64,000 nt of DNA, from assembly GCF_014204795.1 (NCBI RefSeq), contig NZ_JACHMB010000001.1, positions 682,001-746,000 on the forward strand, read 5' to 3'. The notes below the pieces were generated by a model. The model saw nothing but the letters and a program-made list of their open reading frames with translations. It did no database searches and was not told the DNA's origin. The DNA is from Nonomuraea jabiensis (lineage in GTDB: Bacteria > Actinomycetota > Actinomycetes > Streptosporangiales > Streptosporangiaceae). Positions 42,330-51,384 of this stretch are shown here, piece after piece. The position numbers were made by a program, and so were the translations under genes. Each line of letters begins with the position of its first letter. The first letter of the stretch is position 1.

Positions 42330-43175
42330 CTACTTCAGCGCCCCCGAGCCGAGCCCGGACTGGATCTGGCGTTGGAAGATGATGTAGACGACCATGACCG
42401 GCAGGATGGTCATGCTCAGCGCGGCGAACAGGCCCGGCCAGTCCGCCTCGTATCCGGCCAGGGTGGAGATCTTGGCGATGCCCTGGGTGAGCACCCATTT
42501 GTCCGGGTCACCGGCCAGGAGCACGAGGGGCAGCAGATACTGGTTCCACTGGCCGAGGACGTTGAAGATGGTGATGCTGATCAGGCCGGGCCGGGCCATG
42601 GGCACCATGATCTGGAAGAACGTCCGGGTGTGCGAGGCGCCGTCGATCATGGCGGCCTCGGCGACGGTCTCCGGCAGCGTCCGGAAGAACGCCGCCAGGA
42701 AGAAGACGGTGAAGGGCAGCGAATAGGCGATGTAAACGAGAACGAGCCCGAAGTGGGAGTTCAGCAGGCCGAACTGCTTGACGACGAAGAACAGCGGCCC
42801 CAGGGCCAGGAACACTGGGAACGCCAGCCCGGCCACGAAGTAGTAGTAGATCAGCTTGTTGCCGATGAACGTGTAGCGGGCCAGCACGTACGCCGCCATC
42901 GACCCGAACAACATCGTGCCCGCCGTGCCGAAGAAGACGACGACCACGGTGTTGAGCATGTACTGCCCGATGTGCGCCTTGTCCCAGGCCCGGCCCCACG
43001 AGTCCAGTCGCAGCGCCCCCGGGAGTTGCAGCGGGTCGCCGAAGATCTCGGTGTTGTTCTTGAACGACGCCAGGAACGTCCACAGCAGCGGCAGGATGAT
43101 CAGCAACGCCCAGACGGCCAGCGCCACGTGTGAGAGCCCGTTGAGCACGCCGGGCCTCGGCCGGTTTCTGGCCAT
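42330..43175 (-). CDS. Sugar ABC transporter permease (MalG/NgcG type)
   Basis: 281 aa, six membrane segments with the EAA loop AEAAMIDGASHTRTFFQIMV and the following PMARPGLISI. Second permease of a carbohydrate uptake (CUT1) system. It begins immediately after the other permease gene. No ATPase gene is nearby; CUT1 systems of actinomycetes share MsiK. Confidence 0.93.
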   Translation of the reverse strand: MARNRPRPGVLNGLSHVALAVWALLIILPLLWTFLASFKNNTEIFGDPLQLPGALRLDSWGRAWDKAHIGQYMLNTVVVVFFGTAGTMLFGSMAAYVLARYTFIGNKLIYYYFVAGLAFPVFLALGPLFFVVKQFGLLNSHFGLVLVYIAYSLPFTVFFLAAFFRTLPETVAEAAMIDGASHTRTFFQIMVPMARPGLISITIFNVLGQWNQYLLPLVLLAGDPDKWVLTQGIAKISTLAGYEADWPGLFAALSMTILPVMVVYIIFQRQIQSGLGSGALK

Positions 43176-44090
43176 CTAGAGCTCAACCCTTTCACGCCTG
43201 GTCGTCCGCAGCGTCAGCACGGCGAAGGTCACGGTGAGGAAGAACAGCGCCACGCCCATCGCGGAGGCGTATCCGACCTTGTTGTAGGCGAAGGCCGTTT
43301 TGTAGATGGTGACCGGGAGAATGGTCGTGGCGCCGTCCGGCTCGCCTTTGTCGCCGGCCAGCACCTGCACCAGCGCGAATGCGTCGAAGGCCGCGATCCC
43401 CAGGTAGATCCAGCCGACCTGGATGGTGTCGCGCAGCAGCGGCAGCGTTATCGAGAAGAACAGCCGGACGCGCCCGGCGCCGTCCAGCGCGGCGGCCTCG
43501 AAATAGTCCTTGGGAATGGCCGCCATGCCCGCCGAGAACAGCACCACGTAAAAGCCGACGCCCTGCCAGACCATCACCGCGATGATCGACCAGAGGGCCA
43601 GGCTCGGCTCGGTGAGCCAGCCGACGGGCTCGGCGCCGAACCTGGCCAGCACGCCGTTGATGACGCCGTCCGCGTCGGGGCGGTAGACCGCCTGGAAGAG
43701 CACGCCGACCACGGCGACGGCCAGGACCTGGGGGAAGAAGAACACCACCCGGTAGAACTTCGACCCCCAGACCCCTCTCATGCCCGCGCCGCTCGTGCCG
43801 CCGCCCAGGTTCAGCAGGAACGACAGGAACAGCGCGATGACGATCGTCGTGATCGGCAGCACGATCAGCATGATCCCGTGGTTGCGCAGGGCCTGCCAGA
43901 ACACCTCGTCGTCGAGCAGCCGGCCGAAGTTGTCCAGCCCCACGTACCGCACGACCGAGCTGTATCCGTTCCAGCTCGTCAGGGAGAGCTGGAACGCCTG
44001 GACGTAAGGGCTGATGACGAAGACCGTATAGAGCACCAGGGGGACGGCGAGGAATCCGGCGACGAACCCGTACTTGCGCAGCCGCTCCAT
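43176..44090 (-). CDS. Sugar ABC transporter permease (MalF/NgcF type)
   Basis: 304 aa, six membrane segments, EAA loop FEAAALDGAGRVRLFFSITL followed by PLLRDTIQV. First permease of the CUT1 importer; 4 bp from the binding-protein gene upstream and directly abutting the second permease gene. It sits in the cytoplasmic membrane and pairs with the downstream product. Confidence 0.93.
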   Translation of the reverse strand: MERLRKYGFVAGFLAVPLVLYTVFVISPYVQAFQLSLTSWNGYSSVVRYVGLDNFGRLLDDEVFWQALRNHGIMLIVLPITTIVIALFLSFLLNLGGGTSGAGMRGVWGSKFYRVVFFFPQVLAVAVVGVLFQAVYRPDADGVINGVLARFGAEPVGWLTEPSLALWSIIAVMVWQGVGFYVVLFSAGMAAIPKDYFEAAALDGAGRVRLFFSITLPLLRDTIQVGWIYLGIAAFDAFALVQVLAGDKGEPDGATTILPVTIYKTAFAYNKVGYASAMGVALFFLTVTFAVLTLRTTRRERVEL

Positions 44091-44094
44091 CTGC

Positions 44095-45534
44095 TCACTG
44101 GCTCCGCGTCTGCTTGGCGACCGCGTCGTCCTTCTTGATCTCGTCGGCCTTCTTCTGCATGTTCGCGCAGAACTTCTCCGGGGTGATGCGCCCGGCCATG
44201 ACCACGTTGATCTGCTGGGTGCCGTAGTCGAACAGCTCCTTGTACCAGCCCTCGAAACGCGCGTCGGTGATGATGTTCTGACCGGCCGCGTCCTGGGCCT
44301 TGGCGGCGCTCATCAGTCCGGCGGGCAGGTCGAGTCCGGCGGCGGCGCCGTTCACCACGGTGAGGTTCTCGGTCTTCTCCGTGAATCCGCGCGCGCCGTC
44401 CTTGGACAGCATGATGCGCAGGTATTCGAGGCCGCCCTGGGGGTTCTTGCCCTTGGCGGCGACGACGAAGTTCTCGCCGACGCCGACCTGGATGGCGCCG
44501 TACGGCATCTTGTCGGCGGTGGTGACGTCGGGGATGGGGGCGATGGCGTATTCGAAGTCGTCGGGCTTGTCCTTGGCCATCTCGTTCTCGACCCAGGAGC
44601 CGACGGGGTAGAAGAGCAGCTTGTTCTGGAGCTGCTTGACCTGGGTCTGGGTGTGGTCGAGGCCGAAGTACGCTTTGTCGCCATATTTCGCCTGGATGTC
44701 CACCCAGGCCGTGACCGCCTGCTTCATCGGCTCGGCGTTCCAGGCGTTGTCGACCAGGTTGTCGATGTCGATGATGACCTGGTTCCCACCGATCTTGGCG
44801 GCCGTGTAGAGGACGTTCCAGAGCTGGTAGTACGGGCCCTTCTGTCCCGGGTACGCGAAGAGCAGGATGCCCTCCTGCTTGGCCGTGTCCCCCAGCGCCG
44901 TGAACTCGGCCCACGTCCTCGGCAGCGACCAGCCCTTGGAGGCGAACAGCTTGGCGTTGTACCAGAGCGCGCGGTGGGAGACGGTGTAGTTGAGGACGAG
45001 GTCCTTGCCGTTGATCTTGGCGTTGTCGATCACGGCGGGGGTGACGGTGTCGCGGATCTTCTTGGCCGGGTCGTCGATCGACGGGGCGTCGAAGAGCACG
45101 GTCAGGTCGGCGAGGTGGTTCTCGGCGGCCAGCGCGGCCAGGTCCATCGAGTCGGGGCCGGAGTTGTTGAGCACGTCGGGGACGTCGCCGGCGGCGAAGC
45201 GCGGGCGTAACTGGGTGCCGATCTGCTGGGTGGCGTTGTGCTTGACCGAGACGCCGGGGAACTCCTTCTTGTAGAGCTCCTCGTGCAGGTCCTTGGCGTA
45301 CGCGTCGCCGTACCCGCCGCTGAAGATGACCACCTCCAGCGGCTTCTTGGGGTCGACGCCGAACGGGTTCTTGGTGTCGGCCGAGGCGGTGATGCTGGGG
45401 GCGGCCGAAGGCTCGCCGCCCGTGCCGGCCGTGGCGCAGGCGCTCAGGAGGCCCGCACCGGGGCCGGCGACGAACGCGGTCATACCGAGGCGGCGCAGCA
45501 TCTGACGCCGGGTGATCTCGCCGGGATGGGTCAT
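44095..45534 (-). CDS. N-acetylglucosamine/chitobiose-type solute-binding lipoprotein (NgcE-like)
   Basis: 479 aa. A Tat-like start (TRRQMLRRLGMTAFV) and lipobox SACA, then a CUT1 binding protein with VVIFSGGYGDAYAKDLHEEL and KYGDKAYFGLDHTQTQVKQL. The layout matches NgcE of the N-acetylglucosamine/chitobiose importer (NgcEFG), but substrate choice rests on overall resemblance. The ATG at 45534 is chosen for the signal peptide. A 17-bp operator lies 14 bp upstream. Confidence 0.82.
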   Translation of the reverse strand: MTHPGEITRRQMLRRLGMTAFVAGPGAGLLSACATAGTGGEPSAAPSITASADTKNPFGVDPKKPLEVVIFSGGYGDAYAKDLHEELYKKEFPGVSVKHNATQQIGTQLRPRFAAGDVPDVLNNSGPDSMDLAALAAENHLADLTVLFDAPSIDDPAKKIRDTVTPAVIDNAKINGKDLVLNYTVSHRALWYNAKLFASKGWSLPRTWAEFTALGDTAKQEGILLFAYPGQKGPYYQLWNVLYTAAKIGGNQVIIDIDNLVDNAWNAEPMKQAVTAWVDIQAKYGDKAYFGLDHTQTQVKQLQNKLLFYPVGSWVENEMAKDKPDDFEYAIAPIPDVTTADKMPYGAIQVGVGENFVVAAKGKNPQGGLEYLRIMLSKDGARGFTEKTENLTVVNGAAAGLDLPAGLMSAAKAQDAAGQNIITDARFEGWYKELFDYGTQQINVVMAGRITPEKFCANMQKKADEIKKDDAVAKQTRSQ

Positions 45535-45547
45535 GGGGGCTCCTGAA

Positions 45548-45564
45548 TTAGGAAAGTTTCCTAA
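45548..45564 (-). promoter_or_regulatory. 17-bp operator of the sugar importer
   Basis: TTAGGAAA-G-TTTCCTAA, perfectly symmetric. Sites with this GGAAA/TTTCC form are used by ROK or LacI-type sugar regulators; I cannot tell which acts here. It would block the importer operon. Confidence 0.7.
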
Positions 45565-45696
45565 ACGTTTGCCCGAACGTACGAACGGCCGCCGACACGC
45601 GTCAAGGGGGCGCAATCGAGACGTGACCTTGCCGTGATCGCCTCGCCTGAACAGATGCCAGCATCGTGCACGAGGACGCGAACGGCAAGACCAGCC

Positions 45697-46590
45697 TCAG
45701 TCCTTCCACCAGTCGGAAATTTCCAGCGGGGCGCCCTTGGGCAGCGAGTTCAGCGGCACCCCGGGACCGGCTTCGACCGTCAGCTGGACGGCGTCGGACG
45801 CGGTCTTCATGGCAAAGGCGACGGTCCAGTCGTCTTTGACGTACGCGTCGTCCACTTCGTACCCCTCGCCGACGCCCTCGGGACCGGTCGTCCACATCAC
45901 CACGTACGTGATCTTCAGTCCGAGCCGTTCCATATCGGCCCTGACCTCGGCGACCCGCTTGCCGTGAGCTTCATAGCCGTCGACGTCCCCACCGTCGGAG
46001 GGCGGGGAGATCTGCCCTTGGGTGGCGTAGCGCTCCCCCGGCGCGGCCGGTCGGCCGATCCCGAAGATGATCTTTCCTTTGGAGTGAATGGGGATGGATA
46101 CCGTGCCGCACCAGGCGGAAGCGCAGTCCTCCTTACGGCTGCTCGTCATGCCCAAACCAGGCGGGAACTCTCCGTCCACGATAGGGCCGACCAGCTCGCC
46201 CACGTCCTCCGGCGCCACCGGCGCCTTCTTCACCACGGCGTCCAGCCCGACGGCGCGGAACGCCTCCGTGAACTCCGCCGCTTCGGCCTCGGGGTCGTTG
46301 ATCGCCACTTCCAGGTAGTCGTCGCCGGCCTTGACCGAGACGGCGGCGTTGGCGTACTCGGTGACGGGGCCGCCGAACGGCACGCCGACGGCGAGCACGA
46401 CGGACGCGGCAACCGCCACCGTGGCCAGCCCGAGCCACCGCCCTCCGCGCGACGAGCGCCTGCGCGCCGGCACCCGCTCCTCGGCCATGATCGACTCCAT
46501 CAGCGCCCGCGCCCCCGCGCCGGACGCCTGCCCCACCGGGTCCCCGGCCAGCTCCTCGTCCCGTACGCGGGCGAGCTCGGCGATGTTCAC
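45697..46590 (-). CDS. Single-span membrane protein paired with ECF sigma factor
   Basis: 297 aa from GTG 46590 (NIAELARVRDEEL), or eight codons more from GTG 46614. A cytoplasmic N-terminus of about 60 aa, one membrane segment (WLGLATVAVAASVVLAVGVP) and an external domain of about 200 aa. It follows the sigma gene with a GTGA overlap, the usual place for an anti-sigma factor, but there is no zinc-binding HxxxCxxC. Likely regulator or sensor for the sigma factor. Confidence 0.72.
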   Translation of the reverse strand: MNIAELARVRDEELAGDPVGQASGAGARALMESIMAEERVPARRRSSRGGRWLGLATVAVAASVVLAVGVPFGGPVTEYANAAVSVKAGDDYLEVAINDPEAEAAEFTEAFRAVGLDAVVKKAPVAPEDVGELVGPIVDGEFPPGLGMTSSRKEDCASAWCGTVSIPIHSKGKIIFGIGRPAAPGERYATQGQISPPSDGGDVDGYEAHGKRVAEVRADMERLGLKITYVVMWTTGPEGVGEGYEVDDAYVKDDWTVAFAMKTASDAVQLTVEAGPGVPLNSLPKGAPLEISDWWKD

Positions 46591-46627
46591 GGGCTGCTCC
46601 CTTCGGATGCTCACAGGCTGCTCCCTT
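46580..46627 (-). repeat. 24-bp tandem duplication over the start region
   Basis: Two copies (46627-46604 and 46603-46580, minus strand) match at 20 of 24 positions. Each holds AAGGGAGCAGCC and a GTGAxCATC, so both the ribosome-binding site and the start codon are doubled in frame. Confidence 0.85.
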
Positions 46628-47153
46628 CGATCGCGACGGCATTCGAGTACTCGACCCCGGCCTGGGCCAGGCCACGGGCGAAGCGTTTCCGGGCCCGGAA
46701 GAGCCTGACCCGCACGGCGTTCCGAGAGATGCCGAGGATCTTGGCGATCTGACCCGGGTCCAGCCGTTCCCACGCGACGAGAGCGAGCAACTCCCGGTCG
46801 TCCTCGGACAAAGCCCGGAACACCTTGCCCATCTGCGACAGGTCGTCGCCGGGCAGCTCGGCGACGAGCGGCGAGGCGGCCAGCTGCTCGCGCAGGGCGG
46901 CGGTGCGCTGCTCATGCCGCCGCTCACCGCGCCGCTGGTTGGCCAGCACCTTCCTGGCCACCCCGAAGAGCCACAACCTCGCCTCGTCGCCTTCGGGCAC
47001 CTCCTCGATCCGGCGCCACGCGACCATGAACGTCTCGGCGACGACGTCGGCCGCGTCGTCGGGGTCCGGGCATCGGCGTAACGCGTATCCGAGCAGCTGG
47101 GGGTAGGCCGCTTCGTATATCGCCTCGAACCGGCTTTCGGGATCGACTCCCAT
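46611..47153 (-). CDS. ECF RNA polymerase sigma factor
   Basis: 180 aa. Region 2 (YEAAYPQLLGYALRRCPDPD, DDAADVVAETFMVAWRRIEE) and region 4 (LSEDDRELLALVAWERLDPG, QIAKILGISRNAVRVRLFRA) are clear. Directs RNA polymerase to a small regulon, normally held by the partner encoded just downstream. Its stop overlaps a GTG of that partner. Confidence 0.93.
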   Translation of the reverse strand: MGVDPESRFEAIYEAAYPQLLGYALRRCPDPDDAADVVAETFMVAWRRIEEVPEGDEARLWLFGVARKVLANQRRGERRHEQRTAALREQLAASPLVAELPGDDLSQMGKVFRALSEDDRELLALVAWERLDPGQIAKILGISRNAVRVRLFRARKRFARGLAQAGVEYSNAVAIEGSSL

Positions 47154-47167
47154 CCGTTCTCCTCACT

Positions 47168-47565
47168 GTGGTTCACCACCACTCACCCCATGTCCGGAAT
47201 CCCGCCCCCATTACCGACCATCCCGGGACGCACCCGAGCGACCCGACTCACGGGCGCGGCGATGAGTGGCGAGCCGGGCGGTGGGCGGCGGGCCGGGCCG
47301 GGGCGGCGGGCCGGGCCGGGGCGGTGGGCCGGGCCGGGGCGGCGAGCGGTGGCCGATGCGGTGAGCGGTGCGCGGCGGGCGATGCGGTGGTGAGACCCGG
47401 AGACGGCGGCGTAGCGCGCCCCCGAGCCCTCCCGGCGCCGGTGCGGGGCCTGGGGGGCGGGGCCTGGGGCGGGGCGGGGCGGCGATGAGATGCGAGAAGG
47501 GTGATGGGCGCACTCCGGAGCCCTCCGACGCCAGTGCAGGCGGTGATGAGGGGGTGGAGGGCAGG
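47168..47565. other. GC-rich intergenic region with repeats
   Basis: About 400 bp between the divergent sigma factor and the convergent-facing HxlR gene. No gene with a recognisable product. It is extremely G-rich on the plus strand and holds the 18-bp repeats at 47286-47339 and more G tracts at about 47446-47483. Confidence 0.5.
47286..47339 (+). repeat. Three 18-bp G-rich tandem repeats
   Basis: Two identical copies of CGGCGGGCCGGGCCGGGG (47286-47303, 47304-47321) and a third with one change (47322-47339, CGGTGG...). GGG tracts in each unit make quadruplex formation possible. Confidence 0.85.
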
Positions 47566-47916
47566 TTAGGTGGATTGGGTGCGGTGGGTGAGGATTTCGG
47601 TTACGTGGTTTTCGGCCCACGTCGCCACCGCCGAGATCGGCTCGTGCAGTGACCGCCCCAGTGCCGTCAGCTCGTACTCCACCCGCGGCGGCACCTCCGC
47701 GAACACCTCCCGCGTCACCAGCCCGTCCGTCTCCATGGCCCGCAACGTCTGCGTCAGCACCTTCGGCGTGACCCCGCCGATCCGCCCCCGGAGGGCGGTG
47801 AAGCGCATGGGGCCGTGGGCGAGGCTGAGGAGCACCAGCACCGACCATTTGTCCCCGATCCGATCCAGAACCACCCGGGTCGGGCAATTAGGGTCGAAGA
47901 CATCGCCAGTATCCAT
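47566..47916 (-). CDS. HxlR-family regulator
   Basis: 116 aa: CPTRVVLDRIGDKWSVLVLL at the start with the Cys often used as redox sensor, HGPMRFTALRGRIGGVTPKV, LTQTLRAMETDGLVTREVF (wing). A winged-helix regulator, often redox or aldehyde responsive. Start ATG 47916. Divergent from an NAD(P)-binding protein with two AGTATCC-type sites between them. Confidence 0.93.
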   Translation of the reverse strand: MDTGDVFDPNCPTRVVLDRIGDKWSVLVLLSLAHGPMRFTALRGRIGGVTPKVLTQTLRAMETDGLVTREVFAEVPPRVEYELTALGRSLHEPISAVATWAENHVTEILTHRTQST

Positions 47917-47961
47917 AAGGTACTTATAGCACGATGAAGTAACCAGTATCCGATGGATACT
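47907..47961. promoter_or_regulatory. Paired HxlR operators
   Basis: Site 1 at 47945-47961 is AGTATCC-GAT-GGATACT. Site 2 overlaps the hxlR start (47909-47925): AGTATCC-ataa-GGTACT. CCAGTATCC recurs 36 bp apart. Both lie in the divergent promoter and fit autoregulation plus control of the reductase. Confidence 0.7.
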
Positions 47962-47970
47962 CTGGCGCAC

Positions 47971-48573
47971 ATGAAGATCCTGCTCTTTGGCGCGACCGGC
48001 ATGATCGGCCAGCGCATAGCCGCCGAACTCACCCATCGCGGTCACGAGGTGACCGCCGTCAGCCGCAAGGGCCCCGTCAAAGGTGACGTCCACGACGCCG
48101 CCACCCTGTCCAAGGACTACGACGCCGTCGTCTCCGCCATCGCCCCGCCCCGCGACGGCACCGAGCCCGAGCCGCCCTTCCTGGACGCCAACCGCGCGCT
48201 CATCGAGGGCGTGCGCGCCGCCGGTGTACGCAGGCTGATCGTCGTGGGCGGCGCCGGCAGCCTCCAGATCGCGCCGGGACAGGACCTGGTCGACACGCCC
48301 GACTTCCCGGAGCTCTACAAAAAGGAGTCCAAGGCCCAGAGGTCGGCCCTCGGCCTCTACCGGGAGGTCGAGGACCTGGACTGGACGTACATCTCCCCGG
48401 CCGCGGAGATCGCGCCGGGCGAGCGCACCGGCGTCTACCGCATCGGCGGCGACACGCTGCTGGCCGACTCCGAGGGCCGCAGCTTCATCTCGGCCGAGGA
48501 CTACGCGGTCGCCGTCGCGGACGAGCTGGAGAACGGCGCCCACCCGCGCAAGCGCATCACGGTGGCCTACTGA
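47971..48573 (+). CDS. NAD(P)-binding protein (YwnB/NmrA-like)
   Basis: 200 aa: ILLFGATGMIGQRIAAELTH (Rossmann loop), DYDAVVSAIAPP, VRRLIVVGGAGSLQIAPGQD and LDWTYISPAAEIAPGERTG. Belongs to the atypical SDR/NAD(P)H-binding group controlled by HxlR in many bacteria. Expected role: reduction or sensing of a redox-active compound. Start ATG 47971. Confidence 0.87.
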   Translation: MKILLFGATGMIGQRIAAELTHRGHEVTAVSRKGPVKGDVHDAATLSKDYDAVVSAIAPPRDGTEPEPPFLDANRALIEGVRAAGVRRLIVVGGAGSLQIAPGQDLVDTPDFPELYKKESKAQRSALGLYREVEDLDWTYISPAAEIAPGERTGVYRIGGDTLLADSEGRSFISAEDYAVAVADELENGAHPRKRITVAY

Positions 48574-48581
48574 GCCGAAAC

Positions 48582-49793
48582 TTACCGGGCCGCCTCCTCC
48601 TCCGGGAGCAGCGCCTTCTCGTCGGGCTTGTGGACGAGCACGTTGTCCACGTACGACTTCACGGCCGCGGCCAGGCCCACGTCGGCGCCCGACTCCTCGG
48701 ACAGGTACCAGCGGTGGTCGAGTATCTCGTGGAAGAGCTGCGCGGGCTCCAGCTTGCCGCGCAGCTCCGCCGGGATGGCGTCGACCGTCGGCTGGAAGAT
48801 CTCCGCCAGCCACCGGTGCGCCACGATGGCCTCGTCCTCGTGCCGCAGGCCCTTGGCCACCCTGAACCCGTCGAGGTCGTTGAGCAGCCGCCGCGCCTGG
48901 TTCTCCTCCACGTCGAGCCCGGTCAGCCGGAGCAGCCGCCGCTGGTGGTGGCCGGCGTCCACGACCTTGGGCCGTACGATGAGCCGCCCGGTGCCGACCT
49001 TGCGCCGCACCATCATCTCGGCCACGTCGAAGCCGAGCAGGTTCAGGCGGCGGATCCGCTGCTCCACGCGGTGCCAGTCGACCTCCTCGATGATCTCGCT
49101 CTGGGTGATCTCGTCCCACAGGCGGTGGTAGCGGGTGACGATGTCCTCGGCGGTCTCCATGGGGTCGATGGACGGATGCAGCAGCCCGCCGGCCTCCAGG
49201 TCGAGCATCTCGCCGAAGATGTTCGTGTGCGCGGTGTCGATGTCGGCCAGCCGCTGCCCCTCGCTGATCATGGGGTGCATCTCGCCGGTCTCGGCGTCCA
49301 CCAGGTACGCGGCAAAGGCCCCGGCGTCCCTGCGGAAGAGCGTGTTGGACAGCGAGCAGTCGCCCCAGTAGAACCCGTTCAGGTGCAGCCGCACTAAAAG
49401 CACGGCCAGCGCGTCCAGCAGGCGGGTGAGCGTGTCGGGCCGCAGCGTGCCCGACATGACGGCGCGGTACGGCAGCGAGAACTGCAGGTGCCGGGTGATC
49501 AGCGCCGCGTCCAGCCCTTCCTCGCGGCCGGTGACGTAGGCGACGGGCTCCACGGCGGGCGCGTCGAGGCGGGCCAGGTCCCACAGCAGCTGGTATTCGC
49601 GCTTGGCGTACCGTTCGCTGATCTCCTTGATCGCGTACACCTTGCCGGACAGCCGGGCGAACCGCACCACGTGCCGTGAAATGCCGCGCGGCAGATCGAC
49701 GAGATGGTACTGCGGCCAGTCTTGGAGGGGGACCTCCCAGGGGAGGCGGATCAGGTCAGGGTCGCCTAGCGCGCCAGTGATCTGCAGGGGCAT
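48582..49793 (-). CDS. DUF4032 (Lipopolysaccharide-kinase-like) protein
   Basis: 403 aa from ATG 49793. It has a kinase-like fold: GKVYAIKEISERYAKREYQL for the Lys strand and LHLNGFYWGDCSLSNTLFRR with GDCSLSN as the catalytic loop (D in place of HRD), YLVDAETGEM for the metal Asp. DUF4032 then occupies the C-terminal part. An atypical kinase, substrate unknown. Divergent from the DUF885 gene. Confidence 0.87.
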   Translation of the reverse strand: MPLQITGALGDPDLIRLPWEVPLQDWPQYHLVDLPRGISRHVVRFARLSGKVYAIKEISERYAKREYQLLWDLARLDAPAVEPVAYVTGREEGLDAALITRHLQFSLPYRAVMSGTLRPDTLTRLLDALAVLLVRLHLNGFYWGDCSLSNTLFRRDAGAFAAYLVDAETGEMHPMISEGQRLADIDTAHTNIFGEMLDLEAGGLLHPSIDPMETAEDIVTRYHRLWDEITQSEIIEEVDWHRVEQRIRRLNLLGFDVAEMMVRRKVGTGRLIVRPKVVDAGHHQRRLLRLTGLDVEENQARRLLNDLDGFRVAKGLRHEDEAIVAHRWLAEIFQPTVDAIPAELRGKLEPAQLFHEILDHRWYLSEESGADVGLAAAVKSYVDNVLVHKPDEKALLPEEEAAR

Positions 49794-49815
49794 TTCCACA
49801 GGATATGGTGCATCG

Positions 49816-51384
49816 GTGGACGAGTTTCTCAAGTGGTACTTTTCCGACCGTCCCGTCCTGGCCAGCTCATTGGGGGCCGACGGTTACGATCACACCCTCG
49901 GCGACTTCACCGCCTCCGCCTGGACCGCCCGCGAGCGGGAAGAGGCCCGCTGGCTCGACCGCCTCTCCTCCCTCCAGACCGCCACCGTCGACGACGCCAT
50001 CGACAGAGACCTGGTCCTCTCCCAGCTGAGAGGCTCGATCGCGCTCGCCTCCTGGCCCGAGTGGCGGCGCGACCCGGCCGTCTACCTGTCCGCGATCTTC
50101 GCCTCCATGTACACGCCGTTCCAGCGGCGCCTCAAGCCGGAGCCCGAGCTGGTGTCCTCGGCCGTCTCCCGGCTGGCCGAGGTGCCCGGCGTGCTGGCCG
50201 CCTGCCGCGCCAACCTCGACCCCGAGCTGGCCGCCCCGCTGCTGGTCAAGCGCGGGCTCGGCCAGGCCCGCACCGGCCGCAACTTCCTCACCCGTACGAT
50301 CCCCTCCATGGTCGAGGACCCCGGCCTGGCCGCGAAGCTGGCCGAGGCCGCCGAACCGGCCGCGCGGGCGTTCGACGAGCTGGTCGCCTTCCTCGAGGGC
50401 TTCGAGTGCGGCGGCACCTGGCGGATGGGCGAGAAGCTCTACTCCACCCTGCTGCGCGAACGCGAGATGCTCGGCTACGGCGCCGCCGAGCTGCACGAGA
50501 AGGGCAAGATCGCCTGGGCCGAGCTGGACGCGCGGATGCGCCAGGTGGCGCTGCGGGTCAACGGCGGCGAGGACTGGCGGGCGGCGATGGAGTTCCTCAT
50601 GGACGACCATCCGCCGACCCTGGCCGACATGCGGGCCGAGTACGCGGCCGAGACCCAGCGGGCCAGGGAGTTCGTGCGGGAGCGGGACCTGGTCACGTTC
50701 GCCGACGGCGAGGAGTGCGACGTGCTCCCGTCCGCCGAGTACACCCGTCCGGTCCTGTCCGTCGCCCACTACCTGGCGCCGCCCCCGCTGAGCGCCTCGC
50801 GCAGGGGCGTCTTCTTCGTCCCCTACACGCCCGACGACTTCACCCCCGAGCAGGTACGCCAGCGGCTGCGGACGAACTCGCGGGCCCAGATGCCCTCGAT
50901 CTCCGTGCACGAGGCCTACCCGGGGCATCACTGGCACCTGTCGTACATGGCGGGCAATCCCCGTACCGTCAGGAAGGTCTTCCGCACCCCGTACTTCACC
51001 GAGGGCTGGGCCCTGTACGTGGAGAAGCTCCTGCACGAGCAGGGCTACTTCGACACCCCCGCCACCGAGCTGGCCCACCTGGACTGCCGGATCTTCCGCG
51101 CCGCCCGGATCGTCGTGGACACCGCGCTGCACTGCGAGGACATGTCGATCGAGGAGGCGGAGACGTTCATGGCGACCAGGGCGTCGCTGTCGCCGGGCAC
51201 CGCTCAGGGCGAGGTGAACCGCTACTGCGCGTGGCCCACGCAGGCGCCCTCCTACCTCACGGGCGCGATCGAGATCGACCGCATCCGGGAGTCGTTCCAG
51301 GGGTCGCTGAAGGAGTTCCACGACCGGATCGCCGGGTCGGGCGGGCTGCCTCTGGGCCTGGCGGAGCAGGCCGCGCTCTCATAG
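49816..51384 (+). CDS. DUF885 zinc-peptidase-like protein
   Basis: 522 aa from GTG 49816. The second half carries ISVHEAYPGHHWHL (HExxxGHH zinc motif) and YFTEGWALYVEKLL, with the distal Glu, both hallmarks of DUF885 metallopeptidase-like proteins. No signal peptide, so it is cytoplasmic. Substrate unknown. It overlaps the convergent aldolase gene by 6 bp. Confidence 0.9.
   Translation: MDEFLKWYFSDRPVLASSLGADGYDHTLGDFTASAWTAREREEARWLDRLSSLQTATVDDAIDRDLVLSQLRGSIALASWPEWRRDPAVYLSAIFASMYTPFQRRLKPEPELVSSAVSRLAEVPGVLAACRANLDPELAAPLLVKRGLGQARTGRNFLTRTIPSMVEDPGLAAKLAEAAEPAARAFDELVAFLEGFECGGTWRMGEKLYSTLLREREMLGYGAAELHEKGKIAWAELDARMRQVALRVNGGEDWRAAMEFLMDDHPPTLADMRAEYAAETQRAREFVRERDLVTFADGEECDVLPSAEYTRPVLSVAHYLAPPPLSASRRGVFFVPYTPDDFTPEQVRQRLRTNSRAQMPSISVHEAYPGHHWHLSYMAGNPRTVRKVFRTPYFTEGWALYVEKLLHEQGYFDTPATELAHLDCRIFRAARIVVDTALHCEDMSIEEAETFMATRASLSPGTAQGEVNRYCAWPTQAPSYLTGAIEIDRIRESFQGSLKEFHDRIAGSGGLPLGLAEQAALS

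Noticed and set aside
47183..47887. Long open frames in the G-rich intergenic region
   Set aside because: They have Pro/Arg/Gly-only composition with no family pattern and overlap the HxlR gene on the same strand in a wrong frame.
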